This document shows positions 36,323 through 46,879 of a DNA stretch of 64,000 nt, one piece after another. The first letter of the stretch is position 1, and each line of letters starts with the position of its first letter. The notes beneath the pieces are model-generated. The model was not told where the DNA came from. It ran no database searches and saw nothing but the letters and a program-made list of their open reading frames with translations. The stretch comes from Sulfurospirillum cavolei (lineage in GTDB: Bacteria; Campylobacterota; Campylobacteria; Campylobacterales; Sulfurospirillaceae), in NCBI RefSeq assembly GCF_001548055.1, contig NZ_AP014724.1:2480001-2544000 (forward strand). The letters are read 5' to 3'. Both the position numbers and the translations under genes were made by a program.

Positions 36323-36330
36323 AATATTTT

Positions 36331-38169
36331 TTATTTATTATTATACAATAGTGCAATTTTCTGAGCGATTTGAGGTGCCGAAATGCCGAGCCGCTCTTCA
36401 ACAAGATGCGTCTCCCCATGTGTAATAAAAGCATCCTCGTACTCAAAAGTATGGATTTTCGCGGATAAATCATGTTTTTCTTTAAACGATAAAAGCAACG
36501 TACCGATACCGCCTATTTTAGCACTATCGCTTATCACATACCATGTTTCGTAATGCTTTGAAAGTGATAATAACGTCGTTTCGTCTAACGGCTTGGCAAA
36601 GCGCAAATCAACAAGGCCGACCTGAATACCTTTTGCTTCCAAAAGATGTGCAACCTCAACCGCTTTTCCTACGCCGCTTCCGTACCCGACCAAAAGAATC
36701 GAGTCTTGGCCTTCTTGCAGTGTTTGTGCTTTTGCATACTCAAACGCAAGAGAGCTAAAAGCACTGCAATCGCCGAACGAACCTCTGGGATAGCGAATAG
36801 CAAGAGGACCTTCATGCGTATACGCATAGCGCAGTGCTTCATGCATACTCGCTTCATCACGCGGTGCCATCAGCGTCATATTCGGAATTGCGCTTAAATA
36901 CGAAATATCAAAAGCTCCTTGATGCGTTTCACCGTCTTCACCGACAATGCCGGCTCTATCGATCGCAAAGACAACATTTAAATTTAAAATACAGGCATCA
37001 TGAATCACTTGGTCGTATGCTCGTTGTAAAAAAGTAGAGTAAATGCTTACAAAAGGTTTAAAACCCTCTTTTGCCATAGAACACATCGACGTGACGGCAT
37101 GTTGTTCGGCAATCGCGACATCCCAAAAACGATTGGGATACGCTTGAATTAACGGAGACAAACCCGTTCCGCTCGGCATTGCGGCAGTAACACCGACGAC
37201 ATTGTCATGTTCTTTTGCCAAAGCCATCAATGCTTCCGAATACATCGTCGTAGCATTTTTGCTTACACCTTGCTTGATCGCTTCGCCGCTTGCGACGTCA
37301 AACGGCCCCACGCCGTGCCATTTTTCATAATACCCTTCCGCCATTTCATACCCTTTTCCCTTAAGGGTCTGCGCATGAATAATAACGGGTTTTTTCAAGC
37401 TACGAGCCGATTGCATCGCGCGAATAAGGCTTTCTAAGTCATGCCCGTCAATCGGACCGATATAATCGATACCTAATTCTTCAAACAAAATTCCCGGCGT
37501 AATCAGCTTAAAACTTTCTTCAAATTTTTTTGCCATATACGTGGCACTTTCAGGGAGATACTGTAAGATCTGTTCGGTTGTTTTTTTAATTTTTTGATAA
37601 AAATCTCCGGCCATGGCTTGAGAAAGAAATTTACTGATAGCACCGATAGGTTTTGCGATACTCATTTTATTATCGTTCAGGATAATTACGACAGGATAGC
37701 GTCTATCGCCTAACTCGTTTAATGCCTCATACACCATTCCCGCACTTAAAGAACCGTCGCCGATTAATGCAACAGGAAGGCGTTTTGCCTGTTCGCCCTT
37801 TAATGCAATGGCTTTAGCAGCTCCTACGGCTAACGAAATCGACGTCGAACTATGTCCGGCGATAAAATAATCGTAAGGAGACTCATCCGGCCTTGTATAA
37901 CCGCTAATGCCGTCCAATGTTCGAAGCGTATCAAACCGTCCCCATCGATCGGTTAAAAGTTTGTGCGTATATGCCTGATGGCTTACATCGAAAATAAAAG
38001 GATCATTTTGAGCGTCAAAGACGTAATGCATTGCAACGATAAGCTCAACGGCACCGACGTTACTGCTTAAATGCCCTCCGTTATGGCTGACCGTTTGAAT
38101 AATTTTTTGCCTAATCTCTTCACATAAATGGGTTAATTCTTCAATCGATTGTTTGCGTAGCTCTTTCAT
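36331..38169 (-). CDS. dxs: 1-deoxy-D-xylulose-5-phosphate synthase
   Basis: 612 residues. Thiamine diphosphate motif GDGSLSAGMVYEALN, N-terminal VSHNGGHLSSNVGAVEL, and the transketolase part with DRAGIVGEDGETHQG. First step of the MEP isoprenoid pathway. I use ATG 38169; TTG 38178 is three codons further out. Last in the fliF-fliG-fliH-dxs run. Confidence 0.96.
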   Translation of the reverse strand: MKELRKQSIEELTHLCEEIRQKIIQTVSHNGGHLSSNVGAVELIVAMHYVFDAQNDPFIFDVSHQAYTHKLLTDRWGRFDTLRTLDGISGYTRPDESPYDYFIAGHSSTSISLAVGAAKAIALKGEQAKRLPVALIGDGSLSAGMVYEALNELGDRRYPVVIILNDNKMSIAKPIGAISKFLSQAMAGDFYQKIKKTTEQILQYLPESATYMAKKFEESFKLITPGILFEELGIDYIGPIDGHDLESLIRAMQSARSLKKPVIIHAQTLKGKGYEMAEGYYEKWHGVGPFDVASGEAIKQGVSKNATTMYSEALMALAKEHDNVVGVTAAMPSGTGLSPLIQAYPNRFWDVAIAEQHAVTSMCSMAKEGFKPFVSIYSTFLQRAYDQVIHDACILNLNVVFAIDRAGIVGEDGETHQGAFDISYLSAIPNMTLMAPRDEASMHEALRYAYTHEGPLAIRYPRGSFGDCSAFSSLAFEYAKAQTLQEGQDSILLVGYGSGVGKAVEVAHLLEAKGIQVGLVDLRFAKPLDETTLLSLSKHYETWYVISDSAKIGGIGTLLLSFKEKHDLSAKIHTFEYEDAFITHGETHLVEERLGISAPQIAQKIALLYNNK

Positions 38170-38184
38170 AGTTTCCAATACTTC

Positions 38185-38985
38185 TTAATTTTCTTGTAAT
38201 AAATATTTCACTTTTTCCAAACGTACGGCTAGATTACCGTCAAGATTTCCTACGTCGCTCAAAACGATGACGCCGCCTAAAGTAACGGCATCGTCGGAAA
38301 CCACCGTAATTTTTTCTTCGCCCGCATAGAGTTCTTTTAGAAAATCAAAATCTTTCGGGTTGACTTTAAGTTCAATTTTCATCGCCTCTTTAACTTCTTT
38401 GAGTAAAGCTTTTGCCAAAGAAGCCGCCACTTGGGAGCTTGAGCTTGCTATCTCTTTTTTAATCACTTCTTTTGCGATTTCAAAAGCACTGACACTCATA
38501 TCGGTTTCAATTTTTTCCAATTTTTCATCGAGACTTTTATAAAGCGTATCTAAGTGCATAATCGACTTGAGATAACGCGATTTTATCTCGGAGAGTACGC
38601 TCTCGGACTCCTCTTTTGCTTTTTGATACCCTTGCGCATAGGCATTTTCTCTTTCACGCGTTAACTCTTCCGTGAGTCGCTTGCTAAAATCTTGTTCTTG
38701 TTTCTCGATTTGAATTTGTAATTTAACGACATTCGACGTCAATTCATCGGTTTTTTTTAAAAGTTCTTCAATAAATTGATTTTGCGCACCCTCTTCAATA
38801 CGTGTAATCGTAACGATTTCATCGGAAGGCGTCTTCATCTCTTGCGGTTCAAAAGCATCTTGCATGTATTCGTCTTGCGTCGTGACGATAGCATCAAGAT
38901 TCCCGTTCGTACCTAAGACTTTAAAACGATAACGCTGAATCGAATGGTCGTCAATGCGATCTTTATCAATAATATTATCTGCCAT
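38185..38985 (-). CDS. fliH: Flagellar export ATPase regulator FliH
   Basis: 266 residues. Long central coiled coil (about 75-150, Lys/Glu/Gln-rich) and a C-terminal FliH domain (VNPKDFDFLKELY, GGVIVLSDVGNLD). It holds the FliI ATPase in check at the export gate. One base separates it from fliG. Confidence 0.9.
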   Translation of the reverse strand: MADNIIDKDRIDDHSIQRYRFKVLGTNGNLDAIVTTQDEYMQDAFEPQEMKTPSDEIVTITRIEEGAQNQFIEELLKKTDELTSNVVKLQIQIEKQEQDFSKRLTEELTRERENAYAQGYQKAKEESESVLSEIKSRYLKSIMHLDTLYKSLDEKLEKIETDMSVSAFEIAKEVIKKEIASSSSQVAASLAKALLKEVKEAMKIELKVNPKDFDFLKELYAGEEKITVVSDDAVTLGGVIVLSDVGNLDGNLAVRLEKVKYLLQEN

Positions 38986-38986
38986 C

Positions 38987-40012
38987 TTAACCTATCATTT
39001 CTTCGGCTTCGCCGATTTGTAATACGCCTTGCTCGGCCAGCTTTTGCACCTCTTCGACAATTTTACGTTGTGCTTCTTCAACGTCCTTGACACGCACGGC
39101 ACCGAGGAAGTTCATCTCCTCGACAAATGCTTCTTGCGCACGTTGGGACATGTTGTCGAAAAATTTGCGTTTGAGATCGTCGATCGATCCTTTTAAAGCA
39201 ATCATCAAATCGCGTTTATCGGCAACTTTTAGAATTTCTCGTACCGCATTTCCGTCAAGTTTCATAATATCTTCAAACGTAAACATCATATCTTTGATAA
39301 CCGATGCTAATTTTTCATCGGCCTGCTCAATATAAGCAATGGTTGTTTTAGATGCTTTTTGCCCCAAACGGTTCAAAATTTCGGCAACAGCTCTTGGACC
39401 GCCAACTTCAACTTTATACGACGTCAACGATTCGAGTTTGTTTTCCAACACTGCCGAAACACGTTTCACGACGGAGGGTGAAATTTCGCCGAGGTTTGCC
39501 ATTCTGATCGTTACTTCGCTTCTAAGTTGATCAGGAAAGAAAGAGAGCGTCTCTGCCGCACTCGTAGGATCCATATGCGCCAAAATAAGTGCCACGGTTT
39601 GAGGATGCTCATTGATAATAAAATCGCCCAGTTGTTGAGGTTTAATTTGAGAGAGATACCCAAAGCTTTGTGAATTTTCCATTGATTTGGAGAGCTTATC
39701 TAAAATCTTTTGAGCTTCTTCCGCACCGAACGTTCGGTATAGGATCTCTTTCGCATATTCCATACCGCCGCTTCGGATATACTGATTGGATTGTAAGATA
39801 ACGTAAAATTCTTCCAAAACGGCATTAGCGACGGCTTTATCAATATTTTTTGCCGTTGCGATATATTTGGAGATATCGGTTACGACATCGATTTCCATAT
39901 GTGAAAAAAGATTTGCCGTAGAATCTTCCCCGAGTTGTATCAATAAAATAGCCGCTTTTTCCGCCATAGTTAGTTCATTGTAAAGGGTTTTTTGTTCTTC
40001 CGTTAATTTCAT
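38987..40012 (-). CDS. fliG: Flagellar motor switch protein FliG
   Basis: 341 residues. Typical strings: EKAAILLIQLGED, NEHPQTVALILAHMDP and the motor-face segment FEDIMKLDGNAVREIL with charged residues. It couples stator movement to rotation. Its start shares a base with the fliF stop (TAATG). Confidence 0.97.
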   Translation of the reverse strand: MKLTEEQKTLYNELTMAEKAAILLIQLGEDSTANLFSHMEIDVVTDISKYIATAKNIDKAVANAVLEEFYVILQSNQYIRSGGMEYAKEILYRTFGAEEAQKILDKLSKSMENSQSFGYLSQIKPQQLGDFIINEHPQTVALILAHMDPTSAAETLSFFPDQLRSEVTIRMANLGEISPSVVKRVSAVLENKLESLTSYKVEVGGPRAVAEILNRLGQKASKTTIAYIEQADEKLASVIKDMMFTFEDIMKLDGNAVREILKVADKRDLMIALKGSIDDLKRKFFDNMSQRAQEAFVEEMNFLGAVRVKDVEEAQRKIVEEVQKLAEQGVLQIGEAEEMIG

Positions 40013-41739
40013 TATCCAAGATCCTTTGAACTATTACGCGTATCGAAATCCCCCTCGTTACGAATCATCGATTGTAATAAAGAGGCAAACTCCTCGCTCT
40101 TTTGTTCCGCCAAGTGTTTCAGTTTCTCAAGTAAGACGTCGTATTTTAAACTTTCTTCATTAAAGTCTTGCCCGATACCCAATTGATCTTCGACTTTTTT
40201 ACGTGCCTGTTTGAATTTTTCTAATGTATCTTCCGCACCCTCTTCTTCGTCTAGTTTAATCGGTTCAACTTCATCTTCGAAATCGTCCAACTTTGTCTCA
40301 ACCATTTTTTGACTAAACGGAAGAATAACTTTTTTGTAAAAAACGAAGAGTAAAATTGCAACCATAAGATATTTAAGCAAAGGAACCAACGGCATAACGT
40401 AACGAGAAACTTTTTCCATAAAGTCTTTCGTCGCAACACGCGTTCCATCGCTTGAGAGCGGTTTAAACTCGAAATTGCTGACGGTCACTTCATCGCCTCG
40501 CGTCGCGTTATACCCTACCGTTTGGCGTACGATATCACGAATAGCGTCCATCTGCTCTTTGCTCAAAGGCGTATATTCTAATTCGCTTTTTTTATTTCCT
40601 TTTTCGTCTAAACCGTATTTATACGCACCGTCAACGACGACTGCGGCAGTAATGCGTTTAATTTTGGCAAATTCGTCTTTGGAGTTAACAACTTTTTTAG
40701 AAATTTCATAATTCGTCGTGGTCGAACTTTTTTGGTATGTTTCACCCTTTTTCGTACTCTCTAACCCTTGCACCGGACCGATATTGCTAATAGCACCCGG
40801 TACGCCTCCGACGTCTTGAGGTTCTTTGCCTTCACGTTTCTCTTCGATGCTTTGTTCGCTTCTCGGTACCGAATTGGGATCGTAAATTTCACTGACGGAA
40901 TCTTGTTGCGAAAAATCAAAATCAATCGTTACTTTAGCGTTGACTTTATCGATACCGCCGATAACAGGGGCTAATACGTTAATAATTTTCTGTTCGATAT
41001 TGTGTTCAAACTCTTTTTTATAGCGGATTTGACTCTTAACAAGTTCGCCCTGAAATAAATTGCTGTCGTTATCGCCTAAAGGTTCTCCGTCTTGATTAAC
41101 GATCGAGACATTTTCTGCCGTAAGGTTGGCAATCGACGCGGCAATAAGGTTTTTAATACCCGTAATTTGTTTTAAAGAAAGGCTCATGCCCGATCGAATA
41201 TTTAAAACAACCGATGCAGTAGGCGATGCTTGCTTTTGTGCAAAAACCGTCTCTTTGGGTACAGCGATATGAACGCTTGCATTGGCGATCGGTCCTAAGC
41301 TTTCGATCGTACGGGCAAGTTCGCCTTCCAAAGCACGGATATATTTGATTTTTTGTTCAAAATCGGTTGCGCCGAATTCCGTTTTATCAAAAATTTCAAA
41401 ACCGACTTTGCTGTTTTTCGGGATACCTTGTGCGGCGATAGCGATACGTTGTTTATGCACCATCTCCGAGGGAACGGCTATCGTTCCTTCGTTTAAAATT
41501 TTATAAGGCACTTTATCTTTTTCGAGTTGTTGAATAATCAACGCTGAATCGCCCGCGGTAGTATTTTCAAACAAAACACTATACCCGCTCGTATTGGAAG
41601 AGTTGCTGTTTTTATACAACATTAAAAACACTAGAAAACCGATCAGCACGACAATAGACATAGCCGCAACGATGCGCTGGCGTAACGTTAAGTTTTGAAT
41701 AAGCGTCGCTATCTGATTTAAAAGCGTTCTAAACTCCAT
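40012..41739 (-). CDS. fliF: Flagellar MS-ring protein FliF
   Basis: 575 residues. Membrane segments at about 24-42 and 455-475; ring-building motifs and YSVLFENTTAGDSALI, LARTIESLGPIANASVHIA. The MS ring is the assembly base of the flagellum. First of the flagellar genes here, ten bases after hisC. Confidence 0.97.
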   Translation of the reverse strand: MEFRTLLNQIATLIQNLTLRQRIVAAMSIVVLIGFLVFLMLYKNSNSSNTSGYSVLFENTTAGDSALIIQQLEKDKVPYKILNEGTIAVPSEMVHKQRIAIAAQGIPKNSKVGFEIFDKTEFGATDFEQKIKYIRALEGELARTIESLGPIANASVHIAVPKETVFAQKQASPTASVVLNIRSGMSLSLKQITGIKNLIAASIANLTAENVSIVNQDGEPLGDNDSNLFQGELVKSQIRYKKEFEHNIEQKIINVLAPVIGGIDKVNAKVTIDFDFSQQDSVSEIYDPNSVPRSEQSIEEKREGKEPQDVGGVPGAISNIGPVQGLESTKKGETYQKSSTTTNYEISKKVVNSKDEFAKIKRITAAVVVDGAYKYGLDEKGNKKSELEYTPLSKEQMDAIRDIVRQTVGYNATRGDEVTVSNFEFKPLSSDGTRVATKDFMEKVSRYVMPLVPLLKYLMVAILLFVFYKKVILPFSQKMVETKLDDFEDEVEPIKLDEEEGAEDTLEKFKQARKKVEDQLGIGQDFNEESLKYDVLLEKLKHLAEQKSEEFASLLQSMIRNEGDFDTRNSSKDLG

Positions 41740-41748
41740 GTATCTCTC

Positions 41749-42849
41749 TTATTTATAAAGGGTTTTAAAGCATTCAAAAAAGCGTGCGTTTTGTTCCGGC
41801 GTTCCGATAGTGACACGAATCGCATTCATACCGTACGAGCCTAAGTTTCTAACGATTATACCTTTTTCCATCAACTTTTGTGCTATCTCTGCGGAGTTTT
41901 TCGTAGCATCAAACTCTAAAACGATAAAGTTTGTGTAACTTTCCATCGATTTAAATCCGAGTTCTGCGGCAAACGCTTCGTACGCTTTCATTTGCTCAAA
42001 ATTTTCACGAACGGAAGCCTCAACAAACGTTTGATCGCTCAATGCGACAATGGCGGCTTTGAGCGTCAGGCTGGTAATATTAAAAGGTGCTCTTAATTTT
42101 AAAAAAGCTTGAATCATTTCAGGCTGAGCAATACCGTATCCGCAACGCATACCGCCCAATCCGTATGCTTTTGAAAACGTCCCCGTATAGATCGCGTTAG
42201 GATATTTGCTAATCAGGTCATGCGCATCGATATTTTTAGCGGGGTCTTTAAAACGTGCGTATTCCAAATACGCCGCATCGACGACTACCAAGGTTTCACG
42301 ATCGATCTGATCTAAAAATGCATACACGTCTTTGGCGTCTAAACACTCGCCCAAAGGGTTGTTCGGAATACAAAGCATAATGATGGAAATATCCGGATTG
42401 GCTTTGTAAATTTCCAACATCTCTTTCAAATTGTGTCTGGCGGATGGCGTTTTAAGCACTTTGGCACCTGTTTGTAACGTGTAAATTTCGTACATCGCAA
42501 ACGTAATTCCCGCCATTAAAACTTTTGTACCGGCATTGGCTTTGGCATGAATCGCCATTTCAATCACTTGGTCGCTTCCCGAGCCGATGATAATATTTTT
42601 ATCTTCGACGCGATACATGTGCGCTAAAGCCTCTTTGAGTTCATACATGCTATCATCGGGATAACGATTCATATGTACGGCTTCCGCACGTACCGCTTCG
42701 ATCACTTTCGGGCTGCATCCTCTCGGATTTTCGTTACTCGCCAGTTTGATAACGTCTTTGGCCTCAATACCGTATTCTCGTACGACAAGTTCAATCGGTT
42801 TACCCGCTTCATACGTTTTTAAATTTGCTAAAACCCCGTTAAATTGCAT
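41749..42849 (-). CDS. hisC: Histidinol-phosphate aminotransferase
   Basis: 366 residues, class I/II aminotransferase: [15 protein letters not shown] at the N-terminus, PLP lysine in [16 protein letters not shown]. Transfers an amino group in histidine synthesis; in this phylum it may also serve phenylalanine/tyrosine, which would fit its place after pheA. Confidence 0.94.
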   Translation of the reverse strand: MQFNGVLANLKTYEAGKPIELVVREYGIEAKDVIKLASNENPRGCSPKVIEAVRAEAVHMNRYPDDSMYELKEALAHMYRVEDKNIIIGSGSDQVIEMAIHAKANAGTKVLMAGITFAMYEIYTLQTGAKVLKTPSARHNLKEMLEIYKANPDISIIMLCIPNNPLGECLDAKDVYAFLDQIDRETLVVVDAAYLEYARFKDPAKNIDAHDLISKYPNAIYTGTFSKAYGLGGMRCGYGIAQPEMIQAFLKLRAPFNITSLTLKAAIVALSDQTFVEASVRENFEQMKAYEAFAAELGFKSMESYTNFIVLEFDATKNSAEIAQKLMEKGIIVRNLGSYGMNAIRVTIGTPEQNARFFECFKTLYK

Positions 42850-42852
42850 TTT

Positions 42853-43920
42853 TCATCCTCCGCAAATATAGCTACCGAGCCATTTAATATCATAGCGATC
42901 TTTGTTTTCTTCGATCACTCTTTGGACATTTTCATCATCGATATGTCCCTCAAAATCCATATAAAACATCGATTGAAAGCCTCTTTCTTTCGTCGGACGC
43001 GATTCAATCTTCGTAAGATTCACTTTTTGAGCTTGAAACGTCTGCAAAAATTCAACCAGCCCGCCCGGTTTATCGTCCGTCTTTGCCAAAATCGACGTTT
43101 TGTTATGAATACCTTTTTTATTTTTAAAATCGCTGAGAATTAAAAAGCGTGTTTGATTCGCTAAATTGTCTTCGATCTTTCCGAACAGTATCGGTAAATT
43201 GCACAATTTTGCCGCGATATGTGAACAAATCGCAGCAGCTCCCTCTTCTTCACTCGCTTTGCGCGCGGCTTCGGCCGTGGATTTTGTAGGTACGAACTCG
43301 ATGCCTAAAAGCATATGTTCTTCTAAAAATCGTCTGCACTGATTGTAGCCCTGCGGATGGGAGTAGATGCGTTTTACCTTTTTTATATCCTCGCACGCGG
43401 TTGCGAACGAATGATGAATATCCATGTAAATTTCCGCAACGATTTTGGCACTAAATTTTCCCAAACAATCAAGCGTCGTTCCTACCGCACCTTCGGTATT
43501 ATTTTCGACCGGAACGACTCCGTATTTTGCTTCTTTGTTTTCCAGCGCATGAAAAACCGCTTCAATCGCACTTACGCCGATGTAATTGCCCATAGCCCCG
43601 AAACGGCTCTCCGCCACTTGATGCGTATAGCTTCCTTCCGGTCCCAAATACGCAATCTTTTCCGGAAATTCTAAATTGCGGCTGACGGCAAAAACTTCCA
43701 AAAAAATAGCGTCGATCGCCTGAGGATTGAGCGCGCCTTTGTTTAGCAATTTAAGACGATCCAAAATCTCTTTTTCACGTTCGGGACGGTAAATCGACGT
43801 ACCGCTCGTTTGCTTAACGCGTCCGATCTCTTTGACGATTTCCATACGGTCGTTTAAAAATTTTAAAATTTGGTTGTCGATCTCATCGATTTGTTTTCGA
43901 TACGTCTCGATCTCTTTCAT
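42853..43920 (-). CDS. pheA: Chorismate mutase / prephenate dehydratase
   Basis: 355 residues. Chorismate mutase domain about 1-90 (DEIDNQILKFLNDRMEIV), dehydratase about 95-270 (AYLGPEGSYTHQVAE, VPVENNTEGAVG, NQTRFLIL) and an ACT domain with KPGGLVEFLQ and ESRPTKE, the phenylalanine feedback site. Three bases before hisC. Confidence 0.96.
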   Translation of the reverse strand: MKEIETYRKQIDEIDNQILKFLNDRMEIVKEIGRVKQTSGTSIYRPEREKEILDRLKLLNKGALNPQAIDAIFLEVFAVSRNLEFPEKIAYLGPEGSYTHQVAESRFGAMGNYIGVSAIEAVFHALENKEAKYGVVPVENNTEGAVGTTLDCLGKFSAKIVAEIYMDIHHSFATACEDIKKVKRIYSHPQGYNQCRRFLEEHMLLGIEFVPTKSTAEAARKASEEEGAAAICSHIAAKLCNLPILFGKIEDNLANQTRFLILSDFKNKKGIHNKTSILAKTDDKPGGLVEFLQTFQAQKVNLTKIESRPTKERGFQSMFYMDFEGHIDDENVQRVIEENKDRYDIKWLGSYICGG

Positions 43921-43953
43921 ACCCTACCCTTTAATCATACACTCATTTTTTTG

Positions 43954-43976
43954 ACATGTAAGGCTTACGCTTACAT
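43954..43976 (-). repeat. ACATGTAA octamer with inverted partner at the lysA stop
   Basis: ATGTAAG (43956-43962) and CTTACAT (43970-43976) form a 7-bp stem with a 7-base loop; the octamer is 43954-43961. The TAA stop of lysA lies in one arm. Possible weak hairpin between lysA and pheA. Confidence 0.45.
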
Positions 43977-45176
43977 ATACGCTTCTTCCAAAGCAATCAT
44001 ATCTTCAAAGCTTTCACGTCGACGAATCAAACGTCCTTCTCCTTGCTCCAACGCAACCTCGGCGACACGCGCACGAGAATTGTAATTGCTGCTCATCGTA
44101 AAACCGTAGGCACCGGCACTCTTTACGATCAAAAGATCGTCGTGTTCCAGAGGCGGCAATGCAATATTTTTCGCAAAAAAATCGCCGCTTTCGCAAATCG
44201 GTCCGACAACGTCGCACAGACTCGTATGCTCATTCGATTTTCCTTCGGCTTCGATTTCGTGATACGCTTGGTAAAGGCTCGGACGGATCAGATCGTTCAT
44301 AGCACCGTCGATAATCACGAACCGCTTATGACCGTTTTGCTTCTCGTACAAAACCCGAGTTAAGAAGAAACCGCAATCGCCGACCAAATAACGTCCCGGC
44401 TCGCATACGAGCGTGACGTCAAGCCCGCTCATCGCACTAAAAATCGCTTGAGCGTAATCGTAAAGCGCGATCGTCTCTTCGTCGTTATAGCGAATACCGA
44501 TTCCGCCGCCGACGTCGAAAAATTTAATGTCGACATTCAAAGCTTTCAAGCTACGCACCAAATTCGCAAGTACGACGGCCGCTTCTTTAAACGGCGTTAC
44601 GTCGGTAATTTGACTTCCGATATGAAAATGGATTCCTACGGGATCAAGCGAAGATACATTTTTAGCGTAAAGGTACATACGTTTTGCGCTTTCAACGTCG
44701 ACGCCGAACTTGTTTTCATGCAATCCCGTCGAAATATACGGATGCGTTTTGGGATCGATATTGGGATTGACGCGAATGCTAATGCGCGCAACTACGCCTA
44801 AATTCGACGCAATAGTTTCAACACGTTTCATCTCTTCTTCGCTCTCTAAATTGAGCATCAGAATATCGCTTTTAAGAGCTTCTTCAATCTCATCGTCTCG
44901 TTTGCCGACACCGCTAAAGATAATTTTATATTTAGGAACGCCTGCTCTTAAAGCGCGCTTGACCTCTCCGATCGAGACACAATCGCATCCGGCGCCTAAA
45001 TCTGCCATATGCTTTAAAACCGAAAGATTGGCATTGGCTTTTAGTGCGAAGCAAATTAACGATTTACGCGCTTTAAAAACCTCTTTAAGCGCTAAAAATT
45101 TTTGGGAAATCACGTCAAAATCGTAAACGTATAAAGGCGTACCGTATTGTTGAGCTAAAGCAGAAAATTTCGTCAT
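43971..45176 (-). CDS. lysA: Diaminopimelate decarboxylase
   Basis: 401 residues, alanine racemase-like barrel: PLP lysine in FALKANANLSVL, GGGIGIRY, CEPGRYLVGD and CESGDFFAK. Last step of lysine synthesis. The gene ends in a small hairpin (43956-43976) before pheA. Confidence 0.96.
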   Translation of the reverse strand: MTKFSALAQQYGTPLYVYDFDVISQKFLALKEVFKARKSLICFALKANANLSVLKHMADLGAGCDCVSIGEVKRALRAGVPKYKIIFSGVGKRDDEIEEALKSDILMLNLESEEEMKRVETIASNLGVVARISIRVNPNIDPKTHPYISTGLHENKFGVDVESAKRMYLYAKNVSSLDPVGIHFHIGSQITDVTPFKEAAVVLANLVRSLKALNVDIKFFDVGGGIGIRYNDEETIALYDYAQAIFSAMSGLDVTLVCEPGRYLVGDCGFFLTRVLYEKQNGHKRFVIIDGAMNDLIRPSLYQAYHEIEAEGKSNEHTSLCDVVGPICESGDFFAKNIALPPLEHDDLLIVKSAGAYGFTMSSNYNSRARVAEVALEQGEGRLIRRRESFEDMIALEEAYM

Positions 45177-45242
45177 TGTGAACCTTAATAGAGATAACTG
45201 CTCTATTTTATCGAAAAGTTCAACAAAAAACGATTAAACCCT

Positions 45243-46301
45243 TTAACGTTTGGTGTAGAAATAAAGAGCGGTAAACAATAAAAGAACAATCGGAAGTAAA
45301 ATAGCAACTTCTGAAAATAAAATGCCGCTAGAGGCTAAACGGCTCAATAAAAAAAGTCCGCTCCAAACGATTAACGTAATAAAAGCAAACAAGGAAGCAA
45401 TCAGCGCACTGTTATAATACCTGCCCATCATCGGAGCTTTAAAATACAAAATAACCAGCAAAAGGGGTGCAAAAAACGGAAAAAAGAGCTGATAGAACAG
45501 TGTCGCTTTAATTTTACTCGTATTGATGCCCTGAGAATCGAAAAAATGCAATGCGTCGATGCCGTCGCTGATGGACAAAGCGTATTCGCTTTGATAGACG
45601 TTATCCATAATTTTAGGCTTAAAATCTTGCATTGTTTGCAATTTATCGACCTTTTCGGTTTTTAAGCCCGTATCGTTTAAAGAAGCAACATGCGGTTTAT
45701 GCGTGATCGTGACATTTTCCAATACCCAATAATGATCGATAAACGTCGCCGTATCCGCGCGTATCACTTTCAATAAATCCGTGTGGTCGACTTCGAAAAT
45801 AGCAATATCGTACGCAATTTGTTTGAGCGGATCTAGTTTTTTAAAATAAACGTATTGATTGTTGTGTTTGAGAAACAGATCTTCGGAATTACTCGAGATA
45901 CGATTGTACTTTTTAAGATTGGAACCGTATTCGTACGCATATGCGAAATCGGTACTGTTGAGCCCGATATATCCTAACGTAATCGCTAACGCCGTAATCA
46001 CAAAAGGGCGAATAAACGCTCTTTGAGAAATACTCGATGCGTACATACAAATAAGCTCATTTGTTTTCAGCATACTAAAATAGCTCACGATCATTCCGAA
46101 AACAATCGAAAGAGGCAAAACGTAATTGACCGCGTTCATACCTTGAAACAATGCGTACAATAATTGTAAATTTGCAGAATCCGGAATCGTATTGTAGTTG
46201 GTTAGAATATCGACGCCGACGTAAAAAAGATCGAGTGCGATAAAGATAATAAAAAAGTTTTTGAGATAATTGATAACAATATATTTCTCAAAAAGTTTCA
46301 T
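45243..46301 (-). CDS. LptF/LptG-family lipopolysaccharide export permease
   Basis: 352 residues. Six membrane segments: about 10-30, 47-65 and 95-115 before, and 265-285, 298-318 and 328-348 after, a periplasmic beta-jellyroll. Such permeases pull LPS out of the inner membrane with LptB. Campylobacterota usually carry separate LptF and LptG; I call the family only. ATGA-type overlap with pth. Confidence 0.88.
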   Translation of the reverse strand: MKLFEKYIVINYLKNFFIIFIALDLFYVGVDILTNYNTIPDSANLQLLYALFQGMNAVNYVLPLSIVFGMIVSYFSMLKTNELICMYASSISQRAFIRPFVITALAITLGYIGLNSTDFAYAYEYGSNLKKYNRISSNSEDLFLKHNNQYVYFKKLDPLKQIAYDIAIFEVDHTDLLKVIRADTATFIDHYWVLENVTITHKPHVASLNDTGLKTEKVDKLQTMQDFKPKIMDNVYQSEYALSISDGIDALHFFDSQGINTSKIKATLFYQLFFPFFAPLLLVILYFKAPMMGRYYNSALIASLFAFITLIVWSGLFLLSRLASSGILFSEVAILLPIVLLLFTALYFYTKR

Positions 46302-46873
46302 ACCTCATCCCCGCCGCATAACGTTTGTTTGAGGGAGTATTGTAGCGAAACTTCTTTTAAATCGTGAAGCAGTAATGCTTGAACGCTTTTGGTGACATGT
46401 AAAAGAATTTCAGGTAGAAATTTTCTTTGGCATGCCGAAAAATCGGAGAGTACGTATTTTGCCACATCGCTTTTGCGTACCGGTTTCCCGATACCGATAC
46501 GAACCCGTGTATATTCGACTCCGATATGCGCGTCAATCGAGCGAAGCCCGTTATGTCCGCCGTGTCCACCGCCGATTTTAAAACGCAGGGTTCCGAAAGG
46601 AAGATCTAAATCATCGTGAATGACGATCACATGATCGGGTTTAAAATAATCATCAACCGCTCTGACACTTTCGCCTGAGAGGTTCATATAGGTTGATGGT
46701 TTAAGCAAAAGCATGGAAGGGGCTTTAAAAAGCTCGCCTTTAAAATTGGTTTTGGTGATTTTTTCGCACGAAGTTTGGCCGTCGATAAGTGCATCGACGA
46801 CCATAAAACCGACGTTATGTCGATTGTTTTTATACTGTAAGTCAGGGTTACCTAAGCCTACGATCAGTGTCAT
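46298..46873 (-). CDS. pth: Peptidyl-tRNA hydrolase
   Basis: 191 residues: VGLGNPDLQYKNNRHNVGF with the catalytic His, KPSTYMNLSGESV and VIHDDLDLPFG, GGGHGGHNGLRS. Recycles stalled peptidyl-tRNA. Six bases after rplY, the usual pairing. Confidence 0.97.
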   Translation of the reverse strand: MTLIVGLGNPDLQYKNNRHNVGFMVVDALIDGQTSCEKITKTNFKGELFKAPSMLLLKPSTYMNLSGESVRAVDDYFKPDHVIVIHDDLDLPFGTLRFKIGGGHGGHNGLRSIDAHIGVEYTRVRIGIGKPVRKSDVAKYVLSDFSACQRKFLPEILLHVTKSVQALLLHDLKEVSLQYSLKQTLCGGDEV

Positions 46874-46879
46874 TAAGCG

